DNA of 64,000 bases from Vibrio fortis (GCF_000695685.1 NZ_JFFR01000025.1:393172-457171); one strand, 5' to 3'. Shown: positions 17,857-27,334, numbered from the stretch's first letter. Translations and numbers: made by a program. Notes: generated from the sequence alone by a model not told the origin.

Positions 17857-17910
17857 TCTTAAACGATTTTGGTCGTTATACCTATTCTCGGCAGTTCTGC
17901 CTATTTAAGG

Positions 17911-18282
17911 TTAGCGCTCGCCTTGTACTTCAAAGTCATCGCTGATCAAGCGTGCGTTACCATCTGCTTCTAAAACCCAATGTTCGCGGTGTACTACGCC
18001 AAACGCTTTGTTCATTGTCCAGCTCGAAGTTAGAATGTAGCCGCCATCTTGGTGTTCTTCCCATTTTACGTCGGTGTAATCGACATCTTTAAAACCTTGG
18101 TCAATGATGCCCTGCCAGAAAGCCTGAATTGCTTCGCGACCTTCGAATGTGCCAAATGGGCGAGCGTGCATCACGCAATCTTTATTATATTGAGCGGCAC
18201 AACCTTGCGCGTCTTGGTTGTTGAATGCTGTTTGCCAAGCTGCGATACCTTTCTTACACGCTTCTAATACTTGATTGCTCAT
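17911..18282 (-). CDS. SnoaL/NTF2-like protein
   Basis: 123 residues with the layout of a single NTF2-like cone fold: an N-terminal helix pair (KKGIAAWQTAFNNQDAQGCAAQYNKDC), the HARPFGTFEGREAIQAFWQG segment typical of SnoaL and DUF4440 proteins, then beta strands. Such proteins are small dimeric enzymes or binding proteins for hydrophobic molecules. ATG 18282 has GGAGAG upstream. It is divergent from a LysR gene only 110 bases away, so that regulator probably controls it. Confidence 0.75.
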   Translation of the reverse strand: MSNQVLEACKKGIAAWQTAFNNQDAQGCAAQYNKDCVMHARPFGTFEGREAIQAFWQGIIDQGFKDVDYTDVKWEEHQDGGYILTSSWTMNKAFGVVHREHWVLEADGNARLISDDFEVQGER

Positions 18283-18392
18283 TTTTCTCTCCGATGTGTC
18301 GTGTTGGTTAACTAAGACAAAGTTTAGAACTACTCTTTAATTTGAAAAACAGAGATAATAGAAATGACTGTTTATAAAAAGAGAACAATAAA

Positions 18393-19262
18393 GTGAATAA
18401 GCTAAGACAGATGTCGATCTTTGCTCATATTGTTGAACAAGGGTCGGTTTCCGCAGCTGCCGAGAAGCTCGGCCTTTCAAAATCTGTAGTGAGCCAACAC
18501 CTAAAAAAGCTTGAGCAAGAGCTCGGTTCTTCACTACTAAAGCGAACAACGCGCAGGCAAACCCTTACTCCAATGGGAGAACGGTTTTATTTAAGCTGTA
18601 AAGATCTTAATAGCTTAGCGGATTCAGCTTGGGAAATGGTGCAAGCAGAGCAAGAGGAACCACAAGGGCGCATTCGCATTACCGCACCTAACGCCTTGAT
18701 GGACGTGCTGGTAGCTCCAGTGATTGCGGATCTAATGAAATGTTATCCTAAACTGCAGCCAGAGCTAATCAGTGATGACAAACGACTCGACTTCATGAGC
18801 AATGATATCGACCTAGCCATTCGTGTCGGCAACTCGCCAGACAGTACTTTAAAGCAAAAACGACTCGGAGGATTTCGAGATCAATTGTGTGGTGTGGTTT
18901 CTCTGCAGAATCAGCCCATTGATGAACTACCTTATATCGCTAATGTCTGGCAAGGGAGGCATATCGAGCATACCTTTACTTCAGATTCCGAAGCGGCAGT
19001 GGGTTTCAGTAAACAAGCAAGCTGCATTACGAACTCTATTCACAGCTGCGTTGCCCTAATAAAAGCGGGGGCGGGAATCGGTGTATTGCCTGATTTCTAT
19101 TTAAAACAGATGGAGCCCGACCTGGTTAATCTTATGCCGAATCATCAGTTACCCATGAACACGGTTTATGCACTAAACCCATATACTCACCATACTCCAC
19201 CGTCTGTTTCTCTATGTATTCGTTCACTCGAGCAGCGTTTGTCACAAGAGTTGTTTAACTGA
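18393..19262 (+). CDS. LysR-family transcriptional regulator
   Basis: 289 residues starting at GTG. The N-terminal winged helix-turn-helix is typical (SVSAAAEKLGLSKSVVSQHLKKLEQELG), followed by a periplasmic-binding-like effector domain (RIRITAPNALMDVLVAPVIADLM). It probably regulates the divergent NTF2-like gene. Oddly, the codons after its stop continue in the same frame as a remnant of a PL7 alginate lyase, so the 3' end of this gene marks a deletion or insertion joint. Whether its last residues (ELFN) are native is unclear. Confidence 0.88.
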   Translation: MNKLRQMSIFAHIVEQGSVSAAAEKLGLSKSVVSQHLKKLEQELGSSLLKRTTRRQTLTPMGERFYLSCKDLNSLADSAWEMVQAEQEEPQGRIRITAPNALMDVLVAPVIADLMKCYPKLQPELISDDKRLDFMSNDIDLAIRVGNSPDSTLKQKRLGGFRDQLCGVVSLQNQPIDELPYIANVWQGRHIEHTFTSDSEAAVGFSKQASCITNSIHSCVALIKAGAGIGVLPDFYLKQMEPDLVNLMPNHQLPMNTVYALNPYTHHTPPSVSLCIRSLEQRLSQELFN

Positions 19263-19346
19263 GGTATTTACCTACAAGACAACACCAGTAATGACAGCGA
19301 TTATGCCAAAGTGACTTTCTATCAGCTTAATAATAGCCACAACTAA
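19263..19346 (+). pseudogene. PL7 alginate lyase C-terminal remnant
   Basis: Directly after the LysR TGA, in the same frame, 27 codons run to TAA 19344-19346. They read GIYLQDNTSNDSDYAK then VTFYQLNNSHN. PL7 alginate lyases have the conserved motif YFKAGxYxQ near the C-terminus, followed by a short strand and the end of the protein; GIYLQ matches the second half of that motif. The codons before it (TTT AAC TGA) stand where F, K and A would be. No other part of a lyase is present. Confidence 0.6.
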
Positions 19347-19368
19347 TCCTCGTACAAGTACGTAAATA

Positions 19369-19395
19369 GAGGTGATGACACGGCGTCATCACCTC
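19369..19395. terminator. Bidirectional terminator
   Basis: Perfect 11-bp arms GAGGTGATGAC (19369-19379) and GTCATCACCTC (19385-19395) with a 5-base loop, between the lyase remnant and the convergent lipoprotein gene. The T runs on both sides are interrupted. Confidence 0.65.
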
Positions 19396-19400
19396 ATATT

Positions 19401-20150
19401 TTAGTATTGGCCTGATGGAAAAGTTGGGTTGTACACTGGGTAGAGTACATTTAACTCGTCTTTAGTCAGATATACCCTTTGTGTATGCGTAACGGTTCCG
19501 TCTGTTCGATACACCGCCATTGTGTGTGAAGATACACCAGTTTCGAACATTGCAGTATCGAAGTCGGAACAGAACACATGGTCACATTGACGAGGCGAGT
19601 GTGTTGTCCAATTGTCAAAGCCTGTTTTCCAGCCTAGGAGGGTTGAATCTTTCTTTGCGACTTGGTCGTCTTCAACATAGCTAAACTGGGAAGATAAGCT
19701 TTCAATGTCGACATTGGAATGCTGCAACGTTTCGCTATAGAACACATAACTTGGCCAAAAGTCAGGGCGGTTCTCTGACAGAGTGAAAGTGATACGAGCT
19801 TTACCCTCGGTCAACTGCGTTTCACGCTCAATCGTAAAGGTCATTCTTTCTTGGACAGCACCTAGGTTACAAGTCCAGAGTTGGCATGCATCATACATCT
19901 CTTCATAAGTTGTGCCCCAGCGCTGAGCAGCCTCGATGATCAACGGATCTTTAGAAGGGTTCAGGTCGTGATCGCCATCTGGGTCAGTTTGGTCGCCACC
20001 TTGATTACCACCGTCATCACCTCCACCAGGAAGAGCTGGTATGCCTGGGTTACCTGGTGTGGTATCACGATCAGGCGATGAGTTGTCTGAACTGTTACAT
20101 CCAGCTAATAAAGCAACAACAATAGCGGTTAATAAAGCATTCTTTTTCAT
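19401..20150 (-). CDS. hypothetical lipoprotein with Gly/Asp-rich linker
   Basis: 249 residues. The signal MKKNALLTAIVVALLAGC ends in a lipobox. A disordered linker follows (residues about 20-65, rich in Pro, Gly and Asp), then a globular domain of about 180 residues with two cysteine pairs (CQLWTC and CDHVFC) that could form disulfides. The flexible linker suggests display at the outer membrane. I do not recognise the domain. The neighbouring LysR gene in the same orientation lies 180 bases upstream. Confidence 0.7.
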   Translation of the reverse strand: MKKNALLTAIVVALLAGCNSSDNSSPDRDTTPGNPGIPALPGGGDDGGNQGGDQTDPDGDHDLNPSKDPLIIEAAQRWGTTYEEMYDACQLWTCNLGAVQERMTFTIERETQLTEGKARITFTLSENRPDFWPSYVFYSETLQHSNVDIESLSSQFSYVEDDQVAKKDSTLLGWKTGFDNWTTHSPRQCDHVFCSDFDTAMFETGVSSHTMAVYRTDGTVTHTQRVYLTKDELNVLYPVYNPTFPSGQY

Positions 20151-20330
20151 GTGACTGCACTCTCTGAATTATTTGGCGTCCCTAATCGTGCGAATGAGTA
20201 TGTGAAATCAAACTCATTGCTGACGTCCTTTTGATGCGGTCATACTATTGATAAGCGTTATTCGTTTCTAAGTAGCTATACATATATCAGTCATTAGCAA
20301 TGCTTATCGGTGGTGGCTTTACCTGCACTT

Positions 20331-21215
20331 TTATCTCCGATTGTCGGCAATAGTCTCTTTTAGCACTCTGAATAACCATTGGTTCAATGGGTCTTGTTGT
20401 TGCGAACGACGACAACTCATCACGTAGCTGATTTCGATATTCAGCGCTTGAGGCAAGTGAATACTCCGGCAACCTTCCGGAACGCTGCCGTTGGTTGTGA
20501 CTCCGAAGTGGTCTGTCTGTAGAACGATATCGTGGACATTTTGTGGGTGTGTTACTTCTGCCTTGGGTGTGAACTGAAATCCGATATTATTCAGGCGTTC
20601 GATGAGCGGGTACTTATTATCGTTCCAACCTGCGGTCTTGTGCAGAACAACAGGGTAGTCCGTTAAGCTGTGAACATCAGTGGCTGGGTGGTCGTTACGA
20701 ACAAAAAAGACCACAGAACCACGACCAAACTCAGTTTGAGCAATAGACTGAGGAAGTGTTTCATCAAAGTAGTGTGCTGCGACGGCATCTTCACCATCAA
20801 TGATGCGATTTCTCGCATTGGTATCCCAGTGAAGAAATGAAGCCTTAGCGTTGGGCGCCTCTTTCAATAGCTTTAAGTACAACTTATCACCCAGCTGCTG
20901 CCAGAAATGGTTGTTGGCGTAAATCTTAATTGAGCCTTGATAGGTTTCAGGGGCAAACCCTTCAGGCTTGATTAAACCTATGCTGCTAATGATACTCTCA
21001 AAGTGCTGAATATTCGCTTCTACGAATGAGGTCGGTTCAAATCCTTGCTTGGTCTGAATAAACAATGGGTCGTCTAGCTGGGTCTTGAGCTTTGAAAGGT
21101 TTTTACTGATGGCGCTTGATGTTTTCCCCAAAGCGTCGGCAACCAAACCGACATGGCGAAGCTCGTACATTTTCTTTAAGACTAAGATATTTTGAATATC
21201 GAGGTTGGTGTTCAT
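20331..21215 (-). CDS. LysR-family transcriptional regulator
   Basis: 294 residues. The helix-turn-helix is HVGLVADALGKTSSAISKNL, followed by KTQLDDPLFIQTKQGFEPT, a common LysR pattern of the LeuO/NodD-like subgroup, and an effector domain. The frame opens 8 codons earlier, but GGAGAAGGAC ends directly before ATG 21215, which I take as the start. Target genes are not evident; the lipoprotein gene downstream is a candidate. Confidence 0.85.
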   Translation of the reverse strand: MNTNLDIQNILVLKKMYELRHVGLVADALGKTSSAISKNLSKLKTQLDDPLFIQTKQGFEPTSFVEANIQHFESIISSIGLIKPEGFAPETYQGSIKIYANNHFWQQLGDKLYLKLLKEAPNAKASFLHWDTNARNRIIDGEDAVAAHYFDETLPQSIAQTEFGRGSVVFFVRNDHPATDVHSLTDYPVVLHKTAGWNDNKYPLIERLNNIGFQFTPKAEVTHPQNVHDIVLQTDHFGVTTNGSVPEGCRSIHLPQALNIEISYVMSCRRSQQQDPLNQWLFRVLKETIADNRR

Positions 21216-21472
21216 GTCCTTCTCCGAATACGCATCCATGCGCTCATCTTAATCATAAGTATTAGTCGGAAAGACAAGAGAAGGTCAAAATCTAATTTGG
21301 TTACATCGTTGCACAGGGGGCAGGGAGTTTCTATTTTGGAAATCTTGGTTTTCCTCGTGACAGCAAAGGCTTAGCGCTAAAGTATTCTTATCGAAACGTA
21401 AGGTATCGAAACAATTGAAGCGATTGTTGATGCCGATAGAACGAACCATAGTTAAGAATAATGAGGTGATGT

Positions 21473-21709
21473 ATGAAAAAGCTAATCGCACTAGGTCTAA
21501 TGGCAATCTCAATGAACACAGCTTTTGCTGCTGACGGCAATTACACGGGCACCATCGATATGACAGCGACCTCAAATAACCAAGTTCAGTCTGAACGCAT
21601 TGCTCCTGAGCCCAAGTTGCAAGGTCGTAATGAAGCATCTGATGGCGGAGTACGCTTTGTATCGCACGCTGAACAACATGAGCCCGTGCTAAATGGTCGT
21701 CGTGACTAG
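21473..21709 (+). CDS. small secreted protein, 78 aa
   Basis: ATG 21473 follows GAGGTGAT. The signal peptide MKKLIALGLMAISMNTAFA is clear and cleaved before ADGNY. The mature part of about 58 residues is polar and probably disordered, ending VLNGRRD. A terminator follows 67 bases on. The family is not recognised. Confidence 0.65.
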   Translation: MKKLIALGLMAISMNTAFAADGNYTGTIDMTATSNNQVQSERIAPEPKLQGRNEASDGGVRFVSHAEQHEPVLNGRRD

Positions 21710-21775
21710 TAGACAGGGGAGTTATTTGGTTAACTGAAAACGCCAATCTGTTTGTTAATTCATAGTCTTATCCAG

Positions 21776-21809
21776 CAGCCTGCACTGAAAATGTGCGGGC
21801 TGTTTTATT
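21776..21809 (+). terminator. Rho-independent terminator
   Basis: CAGCCTGCAC (21776-21785) pairs with GTGCGGGCTG (21793-21802), with one G-T pair and a T-rich tail. It ends the small secreted-protein gene. Confidence 0.8.
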
Positions 21810-21898
21810 TTTAGCTAATTAATTGAATTACAAAGCAGAATAGGCAAATTGTTCCTACACTTAGGTAAGTTTCGTTTGCCTAATATAGGGAGAAAGAT

Positions 21899-24800
21899 GT
21901 GTTCAATTGGAGGCTAAGTCGACCATTAAACCTCTTGATGTTGTGGATACTGACTTTGTTTATCACGATGACATCTGTGAATGTTCTGGCGCAAGCACTG
22001 CCGGAGCTGGATTACATCGAAAGTGAAATTACTAAGCTGAGTGCTGAAAACCCCAAAAATGAAGTGCTCATCGGTCAGTATGAGACTCTGAAAGCGCGGG
22101 TGGCGAGCCTTGATGAAAAACGCAACAAGCGTGATGAATATTTAAAAGCTATCACCCAGTTTCCGGTGCAGCGCGAACGCTTGATGAAAAGTATTGATAG
22201 CGTTGAGTCGCTGGATATCTTCAAAACCGACCAACTGGTTAAGTTTAGTGATCTTTCTCAATCCATTGCATCGCTGCAGGCTGCGCTTGTGGAGTGGCGA
22301 ACCTCTTTTCAAACTAAATCTGAACAAGCGAAACAGCTAGGCACAGCTCGAACGGAGTTGCCGCGCAGTTTGGCTCAGCTTGATAGGCAAATTGAAAAAG
22401 CCAACTTGGCGAAGAGCGACAAAGGAGAGGTTATTGATCAGTGGCTGGAGTTAAGTAATTTAACGAGCTTGAAGTTGGATCGTGAAGTCCTTGCCGCTGA
22501 GCTGCAAAGCTTAGATGAGCGAACCGAAATCGTTCGTCTGGAGCGCCAGCTACTGGATCGCAAGATCAAGCTTGCAACGCCTTTGGTTATCGATCTTCAA
22601 GAGCGACTTACCCAAGTAGAGCAGGCTTCTGTGCGCGAGCTTATTGATCAAACCAATAAGCTAAGAGATCAAAGAGACAGCCTAACATTGCCTGAGCAAC
22701 AAAGATTGGATCGACTAACGACGTTCGCCGAAGAGTTAGAACAAGTTCTAGTTGAAATAGACCAAGCGAGAATCACAGTGCACGAGGTCGATTCAGAGCG
22801 AAGAAGCCTAACTAGCGAACTTCGTTTAATTAAAGATAACCTGAATTGGCTGCGCGATAGCACCGCTTTTGGTGACTCTATTCGTGCGCAACTGCAACGC
22901 TTACCCACCGTGGTCGATAGCAGTGAGATCCCGAATAGCATTGCTAATGCCCACATCAGAAAGTACGAAATAGGGCAAACCTTAGACGACTTTGCTGTGA
23001 GCAAGTCGGTTTCTGAGATTCAGCAAAGCACTGAGCCTGTAGATGAGGCGAGCCAGTTGACTCAACTGGTCTTAAAACAGCTCACCGATAGTTACGACAA
23101 ACTGATCGTCGCACTCAGTAAGCTTCAGACTTCCAAAAGCCAGTATGTGTTAGAAGTGAATGGCGCTCGCACCTTTTTACAACAACAGCAACTTTGGAGC
23201 CGCAGTAATGTTCCATTATGGCAACACCTGACTAGCTTTGAGCATGAGGTGTGGTTCGGTGATCAACGTCCGTTCATCGAAAGGTTTCAGCAGCTAACCA
23301 AAGAGCAGCTTATCACTGTTGGCTCGTTAGTCGCGTTTTACACCGCAACATTGTTTGTTCTTTATATCCGTTTCTCCAAGCGAGCAATTAGCCGCCGATT
23401 GGAATATCAGAAAATATTCGGACATCCGCTTAAGGATAAATTCCGATTTACTCTGATTTTGTCACTTATGGCCTCTCTTCGGGCGATAGCTTTACCGCTT
23501 TGGTTTGGAATGACGGCGTATATCGTCCATTGGTTATGGCCGATCTCCAGTTCAGAAGAGATTAAAACCATCACTTTTGCGGCGATGACGGGGTTGTTTG
23601 TGGTTGAGGTGATATTTTCATTGAGCTCTCCTAAAGGCGTGCTCGACCTACACCTCAGTTGGCCAAGTTACATTTGTGAATATTTGCACGCGGGCGCTAA
23701 GCGTGTCCGCTGGCCATTGATTCTGTTACTCGTCGCGATTTACGCCGCTGAACTAGCAGCTGGTTCAAAAGAAGCAGAAATTTCCCGCGTCTTGTTTTTA
23801 GCACTTATTGGTTCAATGTTAGCGGTATACAGCTCTCTGCTTAAAAAGCAGCACCTGCCTTCCACGTTCCCTTCGCCCTTCAACCAAGGTGTATCGCTGT
23901 TTGTGATTCGCGCCGTGGTATTGGGCTCGTTCGTTGGGATTCTCGCGATGGCGATTGTAGGCTTATATGTCGCGTCTTGGGTGCTGCTGATCTATCAGCA
24001 ATTGACGATTTTCGTGATTCTAGGTGGTTTGTTTATTTATCAGCTTGCCGAGCGCTTCCTCAAGCTTGAACATCGACAGTTAACTTATCAGCGACTACTA
24101 GAACGCCGAGAAGAGTTGATTGCACAACAACAAGAGCAAGCCGATGAGCCGCCGGAATTGGCAGAGCTCAGAGAATCAATGCCTGATGTTGAAGAACGTG
24201 CTTTGGACAGCGAGCAAGTCAGTGAACAGTCGATTACTTTACTTCGAGGGTTATCTTTAATTGGGCTCGTGATTGCACTGTTAACCTTGTGGTCGAGTGC
24301 TCTAGAGATGACGAGCCAACTCAACAATGTTGTCGTCTGGCAGGTGAGCGAAACCACTGAAGCTGGTGCTAGGCTGGTGGACATTACCATTCAGTCTTTA
24401 ATTTATGCGGTGATCACGCTACTAGTGACTATGGTCGGCGTTCGCAACTTACCCGGTGTGTTAGAGCTGCTTATCTTAAGGCGTCTCGACCTTGCTCCGG
24501 GTTCGGGTTATGCCATTACCACACTGCTTAGGTATCTGATTTTGGTGGGCGGTGTGCTGACGGTGTTTGCGATGCTGGGTTTCCAATGGTCTCGTCTACA
24601 GTGGTTAGTCGCGGCCTTTGGTGTCGGATTAGGTTTTGGTCTACAAGAAATTTTCGCCAACTTTATCTCTGGTTTGATCCTCCTGTTTGAGCGCCCAATC
24701 CGGATTGGTGATATCGTAACGATCAATGAACTATCAGGAACGGTTAGTAAGATACAGACCCGTGCAACGACGATCATCGATTGGGATAACAAAGAGATAG

Positions 24801-25174
24801 TGGTACCCAATAAGGTGTTTATCACCGAGAAATTGATCAATTGGTCTTTGACTGATCCCGTTACACGAGTCGTGATCCCAATTGGTGTCGCGTATGGGAC
24901 CGATGTTGAAAAGGTTGAATCACTGCTTTACCAAATCGCGCGTGAAAATCCACTGGTTCTTGAAGAGCCATCTCCATACGTGGTGTTCCTTGCTTTTGGT
25001 GCCAGCAGCTTAGACTTTGAATTGCGTGTACACATTACAGCGATTGAACACCGTTTGAGTACAATTCACCTGATTAACAAGAACATTGATAAGCTATTTA
25101 GGGAAAACAACATCGAGATTGCGTTCCCACAAATGGATATTCATGTTCGTGACTGGCCAAATAAGCCAAGTTAA
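21899..25174 (+). CDS. large MscS-family mechanosensitive channel (MscK/MscM type)
   Basis: 1091 residues, GTG start with GGGAGA upstream. A signal peptide ends near VLAQA. A long periplasmic coiled-coil region follows to about residue 460, then a multi-helix membrane part and the MscS core at about 855-1060. The pore helix is rich in Gly and Ala (AAFGVGLGFGLQEIFANFIS), followed by ERPIRIGDIV and the beta domain (TTIIDWDNKEIVVPN). Length and layout match E. coli MscK (KefA) and MscM (YjeP). The channel would open on membrane tension to release solutes during osmotic downshift. I cannot decide between the two subtypes. Confidence 0.88.
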   Translation: MFNWRLSRPLNLLMLWILTLFITMTSVNVLAQALPELDYIESEITKLSAENPKNEVLIGQYETLKARVASLDEKRNKRDEYLKAITQFPVQRERLMKSIDSVESLDIFKTDQLVKFSDLSQSIASLQAALVEWRTSFQTKSEQAKQLGTARTELPRSLAQLDRQIEKANLAKSDKGEVIDQWLELSNLTSLKLDREVLAAELQSLDERTEIVRLERQLLDRKIKLATPLVIDLQERLTQVEQASVRELIDQTNKLRDQRDSLTLPEQQRLDRLTTFAEELEQVLVEIDQARITVHEVDSERRSLTSELRLIKDNLNWLRDSTAFGDSIRAQLQRLPTVVDSSEIPNSIANAHIRKYEIGQTLDDFAVSKSVSEIQQSTEPVDEASQLTQLVLKQLTDSYDKLIVALSKLQTSKSQYVLEVNGARTFLQQQQLWSRSNVPLWQHLTSFEHEVWFGDQRPFIERFQQLTKEQLITVGSLVAFYTATLFVLYIRFSKRAISRRLEYQKIFGHPLKDKFRFTLILSLMASLRAIALPLWFGMTAYIVHWLWPISSSEEIKTITFAAMTGLFVVEVIFSLSSPKGVLDLHLSWPSYICEYLHAGAKRVRWPLILLLVAIYAAELAAGSKEAEISRVLFLALIGSMLAVYSSLLKKQHLPSTFPSPFNQGVSLFVIRAVVLGSFVGILAMAIVGLYVASWVLLIYQQLTIFVILGGLFIYQLAERFLKLEHRQLTYQRLLERREELIAQQQEQADEPPELAELRESMPDVEERALDSEQVSEQSITLLRGLSLIGLVIALLTLWSSALEMTSQLNNVVVWQVSETTEAGARLVDITIQSLIYAVITLLVTMVGVRNLPGVLELLILRRLDLAPGSGYAITTLLRYLILVGGVLTVFAMLGFQWSRLQWLVAAFGVGLGFGLQEIFANFISGLILLFERPIRIGDIVTINELSGTVSKIQTRATTIIDWDNKEIVVPNKVFITEKLINWSLTDPVTRVVIPIGVAYGTDVEKVESLLYQIARENPLVLEEPSPYVVFLAFGASSLDFELRVHITAIEHRLSTIHLINKNIDKLFRENNIEIAFPQMDIHVRDWPNKPS

Positions 25175-25199
25175 TCTGACTGTGTTTTCAAGATGAAGG

Positions 25200-25227
25200 T
25201 TGCCGCTTCGAATGAGGCGGCAATTTT
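25200..25227 (+). terminator. Rho-independent terminator
   Basis: TTGCCGC (25200-25206) pairs with GCGGCAA (25217-25223), extended by a G-T-containing pair of bases, followed by TTTT. It ends the channel gene. Confidence 0.75.
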
Positions 25228-25267
25228 ACTTACTGCCCAACGTTTATGAAAGGAGTCTATCAAGTCC

Positions 25268-25864
25268 ATGTTTGAACCCGTTGAGATAGAATTAGATGAG
25301 CTCAAAATCGCTGCTTATGTGCCGATCAATCAGTTCTCGGAAGGTGTTAATTACTTGTCGGAATTGGAGCTATCTGAGTCGATACTGACAAGCAAAAAGT
25401 TGGACGCGCTATTGGTGTCTTCGAATGTTCTAAACCAAACAAAGCAGCTGATTACCTCATGTCAGCATTCCGATACTTTGCTGTTGGTATTTGATAACCC
25501 GTCAAATGATATGAGTGCTGTATCTCGAGTTATCGAGAACTTAATGGCAAAGCTGCTATCACATGAAATGCCGAATAATCTCGATATTGTAGACCTACGA
25601 AACTTGTCAGAAAGCAGTGACTTTCTGTTTGCTTTTGATAACCACAGTGCAGCACGCGACTTTCTCGACGCCCAAAACTTAGGAAAAGTGGTTGGCGGTG
25701 TTCACCTCGCTCATAAAGTGACTGAACTATCGCAATACGAGATTGCGACCAATCAGCTTTTAGATAGATTTCCTGACACTGCATATTTGTGTGCCAGCAT
25801 TTACAATGATGGTGTCGGTGAGTCTACAACGGTAATAGGTATTAAATCAGCACCGTCTAGATAG
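25268..25864 (+). CDS. hypothetical protein, 198 aa, possible FtsZ C-domain-like end
   Basis: A soluble, acidic protein with no signal peptide or membrane segment. ATG 25268 has AGGAG 11 bases upstream, a rather long spacing. The last 60 residues show a pattern like the FtsZ C-terminal domain: helix ending DRFPDTAYLCASIYNDGVGE then STTVIGIKS, compared with the FtsZ pattern HPDAxIIxGxxxDxxxGDEVxVTVIAT. The N-terminal part has no tubulin signature (no GGGTGTG loop), so it could not bind GTP that way. The comparison was made by eye and is uncertain. Confidence 0.55.
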   Translation: MFEPVEIELDELKIAAYVPINQFSEGVNYLSELELSESILTSKKLDALLVSSNVLNQTKQLITSCQHSDTLLLVFDNPSNDMSAVSRVIENLMAKLLSHEMPNNLDIVDLRNLSESSDFLFAFDNHSAARDFLDAQNLGKVVGGVHLAHKVTELSQYEIATNQLLDRFPDTAYLCASIYNDGVGESTTVIGIKSAPSR

Positions 25865-25978
25865 TGATCAGTTGAGTCTGTTCGCGAGAAAAAATATCGC
25901 ATATTCAATTCATTAGATTGCTGTAGCCATGCAACTGATGTACAACAAGTCTCTTGATAATAATAAGAGAGTAATTGC

Positions 25979-26479
25979 ATGAGCTTAGTAGTTAGACAAG
26001 TCGCCGTTGAAGATGCGCAAGGCATTACTGAAGTACTTAATCCGATTATTGAAGAAGGTTTGTATACCATTCTTGATACCACTTTTTCTGTAGAGGAAGA
26101 GAAGGGCTTTATCGCGAACTTCCCAAAGCAAGGCGTGTTTACTGTTGCGGTTGATGAAGAGCAAAACAAAGTCATCGCCTTTCAAAACATCGAACCTTTC
26201 GCTTCATACACCAAAGCATTTGACCATGTGGGGATTATCGGTACCTTTGTTGATGGCGAAAGCCGTGGTAAAGGCGTATCCAAGCAGTTGTTCCAATCAA
26301 CTTTTGAAGTGGCAAAACAGAAAGGCTATGAAAAGCTGTTTGCCTATGTTCGTGCCGACAACGAGCGCGCACTAGCTGCTTATGTGCGCCAAGGCTTTGA
26401 AGTGGTAGGCACTGCCAAAAAGCACGCTAAAGTAGGTGGTGTTTATATTGATGAAGTCTTGATCGAGAAATTCTTGTAA
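25979..26479 (+). CDS. GNAT-family N-acetyltransferase
   Basis: 166 residues spanning one GNAT domain. Motif A, which holds the acetyl-CoA pyrophosphate, is GIIGTFVDGESRGKGVSKQL (R-G-K-G-V). Motif B appears as ADNERALAAYVRQGFEVVG. ATG 25979 is preceded by AGAGAG. The closest layout is that of the phosphinothricin-type or small-molecule acetyltransferases. The substrate is unknown. It lies 54 bases before the phzF gene and may be co-transcribed with it. Confidence 0.85.
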   Translation: MSLVVRQVAVEDAQGITEVLNPIIEEGLYTILDTTFSVEEEKGFIANFPKQGVFTVAVDEEQNKVIAFQNIEPFASYTKAFDHVGIIGTFVDGESRGKGVSKQLFQSTFEVAKQKGYEKLFAYVRADNERALAAYVRQGFEVVGTAKKHAKVGGVYIDEVLIEKFL

Positions 26480-26533
26480 GCCCCTCCGCCGCAAATAACC
26501 ACAACTGAACCATTTCAAGGAAAAGAAAGTTAT

Positions 26534-27334
26534 ATGAATCTAGATATTTACCAAGTCGATGCGTTCACGTCGGCACCTTTCAAGGGCAACCCTGCTGGTG
26601 TTTGTATTACCGAGCAGCCATTGAGTGAAGACTTGATGTTTGCTATCGCACAAGAGATGGCGGTATCAGAAACGGCGTTTCTTACATTGCATGATATGAA
26701 TCTGCGCTGGTTTACGCCTGAGATTGAAGTGAAGTTGTGCGGTCACGGCACTCTCGCGATGACTCATGTTTTAGTTGAACGTGGAGATTTGCGTGTAGGA
26801 GAGCAGGTCACCTTTGACACATTATCTGGTCCATTAACAGCAGCTGTTCTTGAAGACGGTATTGAGTTGGATTTCCCTCAAACTGAGCTTCATCTCGATC
26901 TAGAGCTCAATGAGCCGTTAATCACAGCGTTAGGGATTGATGCCCAAAATATTGTGGCCTATGGTGGATTTGATTCGAAGGTCTTTGTCCAGCTTAAAAG
27001 TGAGAGGGCGGTACACGAGCTAACCCCCAATTTTGATGCAATGAAGCGACTTCAAGGGCGAGGAGTTGTGATAACAGCGTTGTCAGTTGAAGAGAACTTA
27101 GATTTTATCTCGCGTTACTTTGCTCCTTGGGTTGGGGTAAACGAAGACCCAGTAACGGGTTCTGCGCACTGTGCCTTAGGACAGTTTTGGAGTGAGAAGT
27201 TGGGTAAAAACATGCTGAGGGCATATCAAGCATCCAAGCGGGGCGGCGATGTTCATGTAGAAGTGCTACCTAATCATCGTATTAAGCTCAAAGGGAGCGC
27301 GAAGACGGTGATCAAGGGCGTAATGAGCGTTTAA
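26534..27334 (+). CDS. PhzF-family isomerase
   Basis: 266 residues. The start MNLDIYQVDAFTSAPFKGNPAGVC is typical of PhzF, and SETAF holds the catalytic glutamate. LRWFTPEIEVKLCGHGTLA and EDPVTGSAHCALG are the two other family hallmarks, one from each half of the pseudo-symmetric fold. PhzF acts in phenazine synthesis in pseudomonads, but no phenazine genes are present, so this is one of the many stand-alone members of unknown substrate. GGAAAAG lies upstream of the ATG. Confidence 0.88.
   Translation: MNLDIYQVDAFTSAPFKGNPAGVCITEQPLSEDLMFAIAQEMAVSETAFLTLHDMNLRWFTPEIEVKLCGHGTLAMTHVLVERGDLRVGEQVTFDTLSGPLTAAVLEDGIELDFPQTELHLDLELNEPLITALGIDAQNIVAYGGFDSKVFVQLKSERAVHELTPNFDAMKRLQGRGVVITALSVEENLDFISRYFAPWVGVNEDPVTGSAHCALGQFWSEKLGKNMLRAYQASKRGGDVHVEVLPNHRIKLKGSAKTVIKGVMSV

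Noticed and set aside
21285..21746. Reverse-strand frame of 153 codons over the small secreted-protein gene
   Set aside because: The forward gene has a signal peptide and ribosome binding site; the reverse frame has neither and reads as antisense.
25801..26175. Reverse-strand frame of 124 codons at the start of the GNAT gene
   Set aside because: Antisense of the GNAT domain, without supporting signals.
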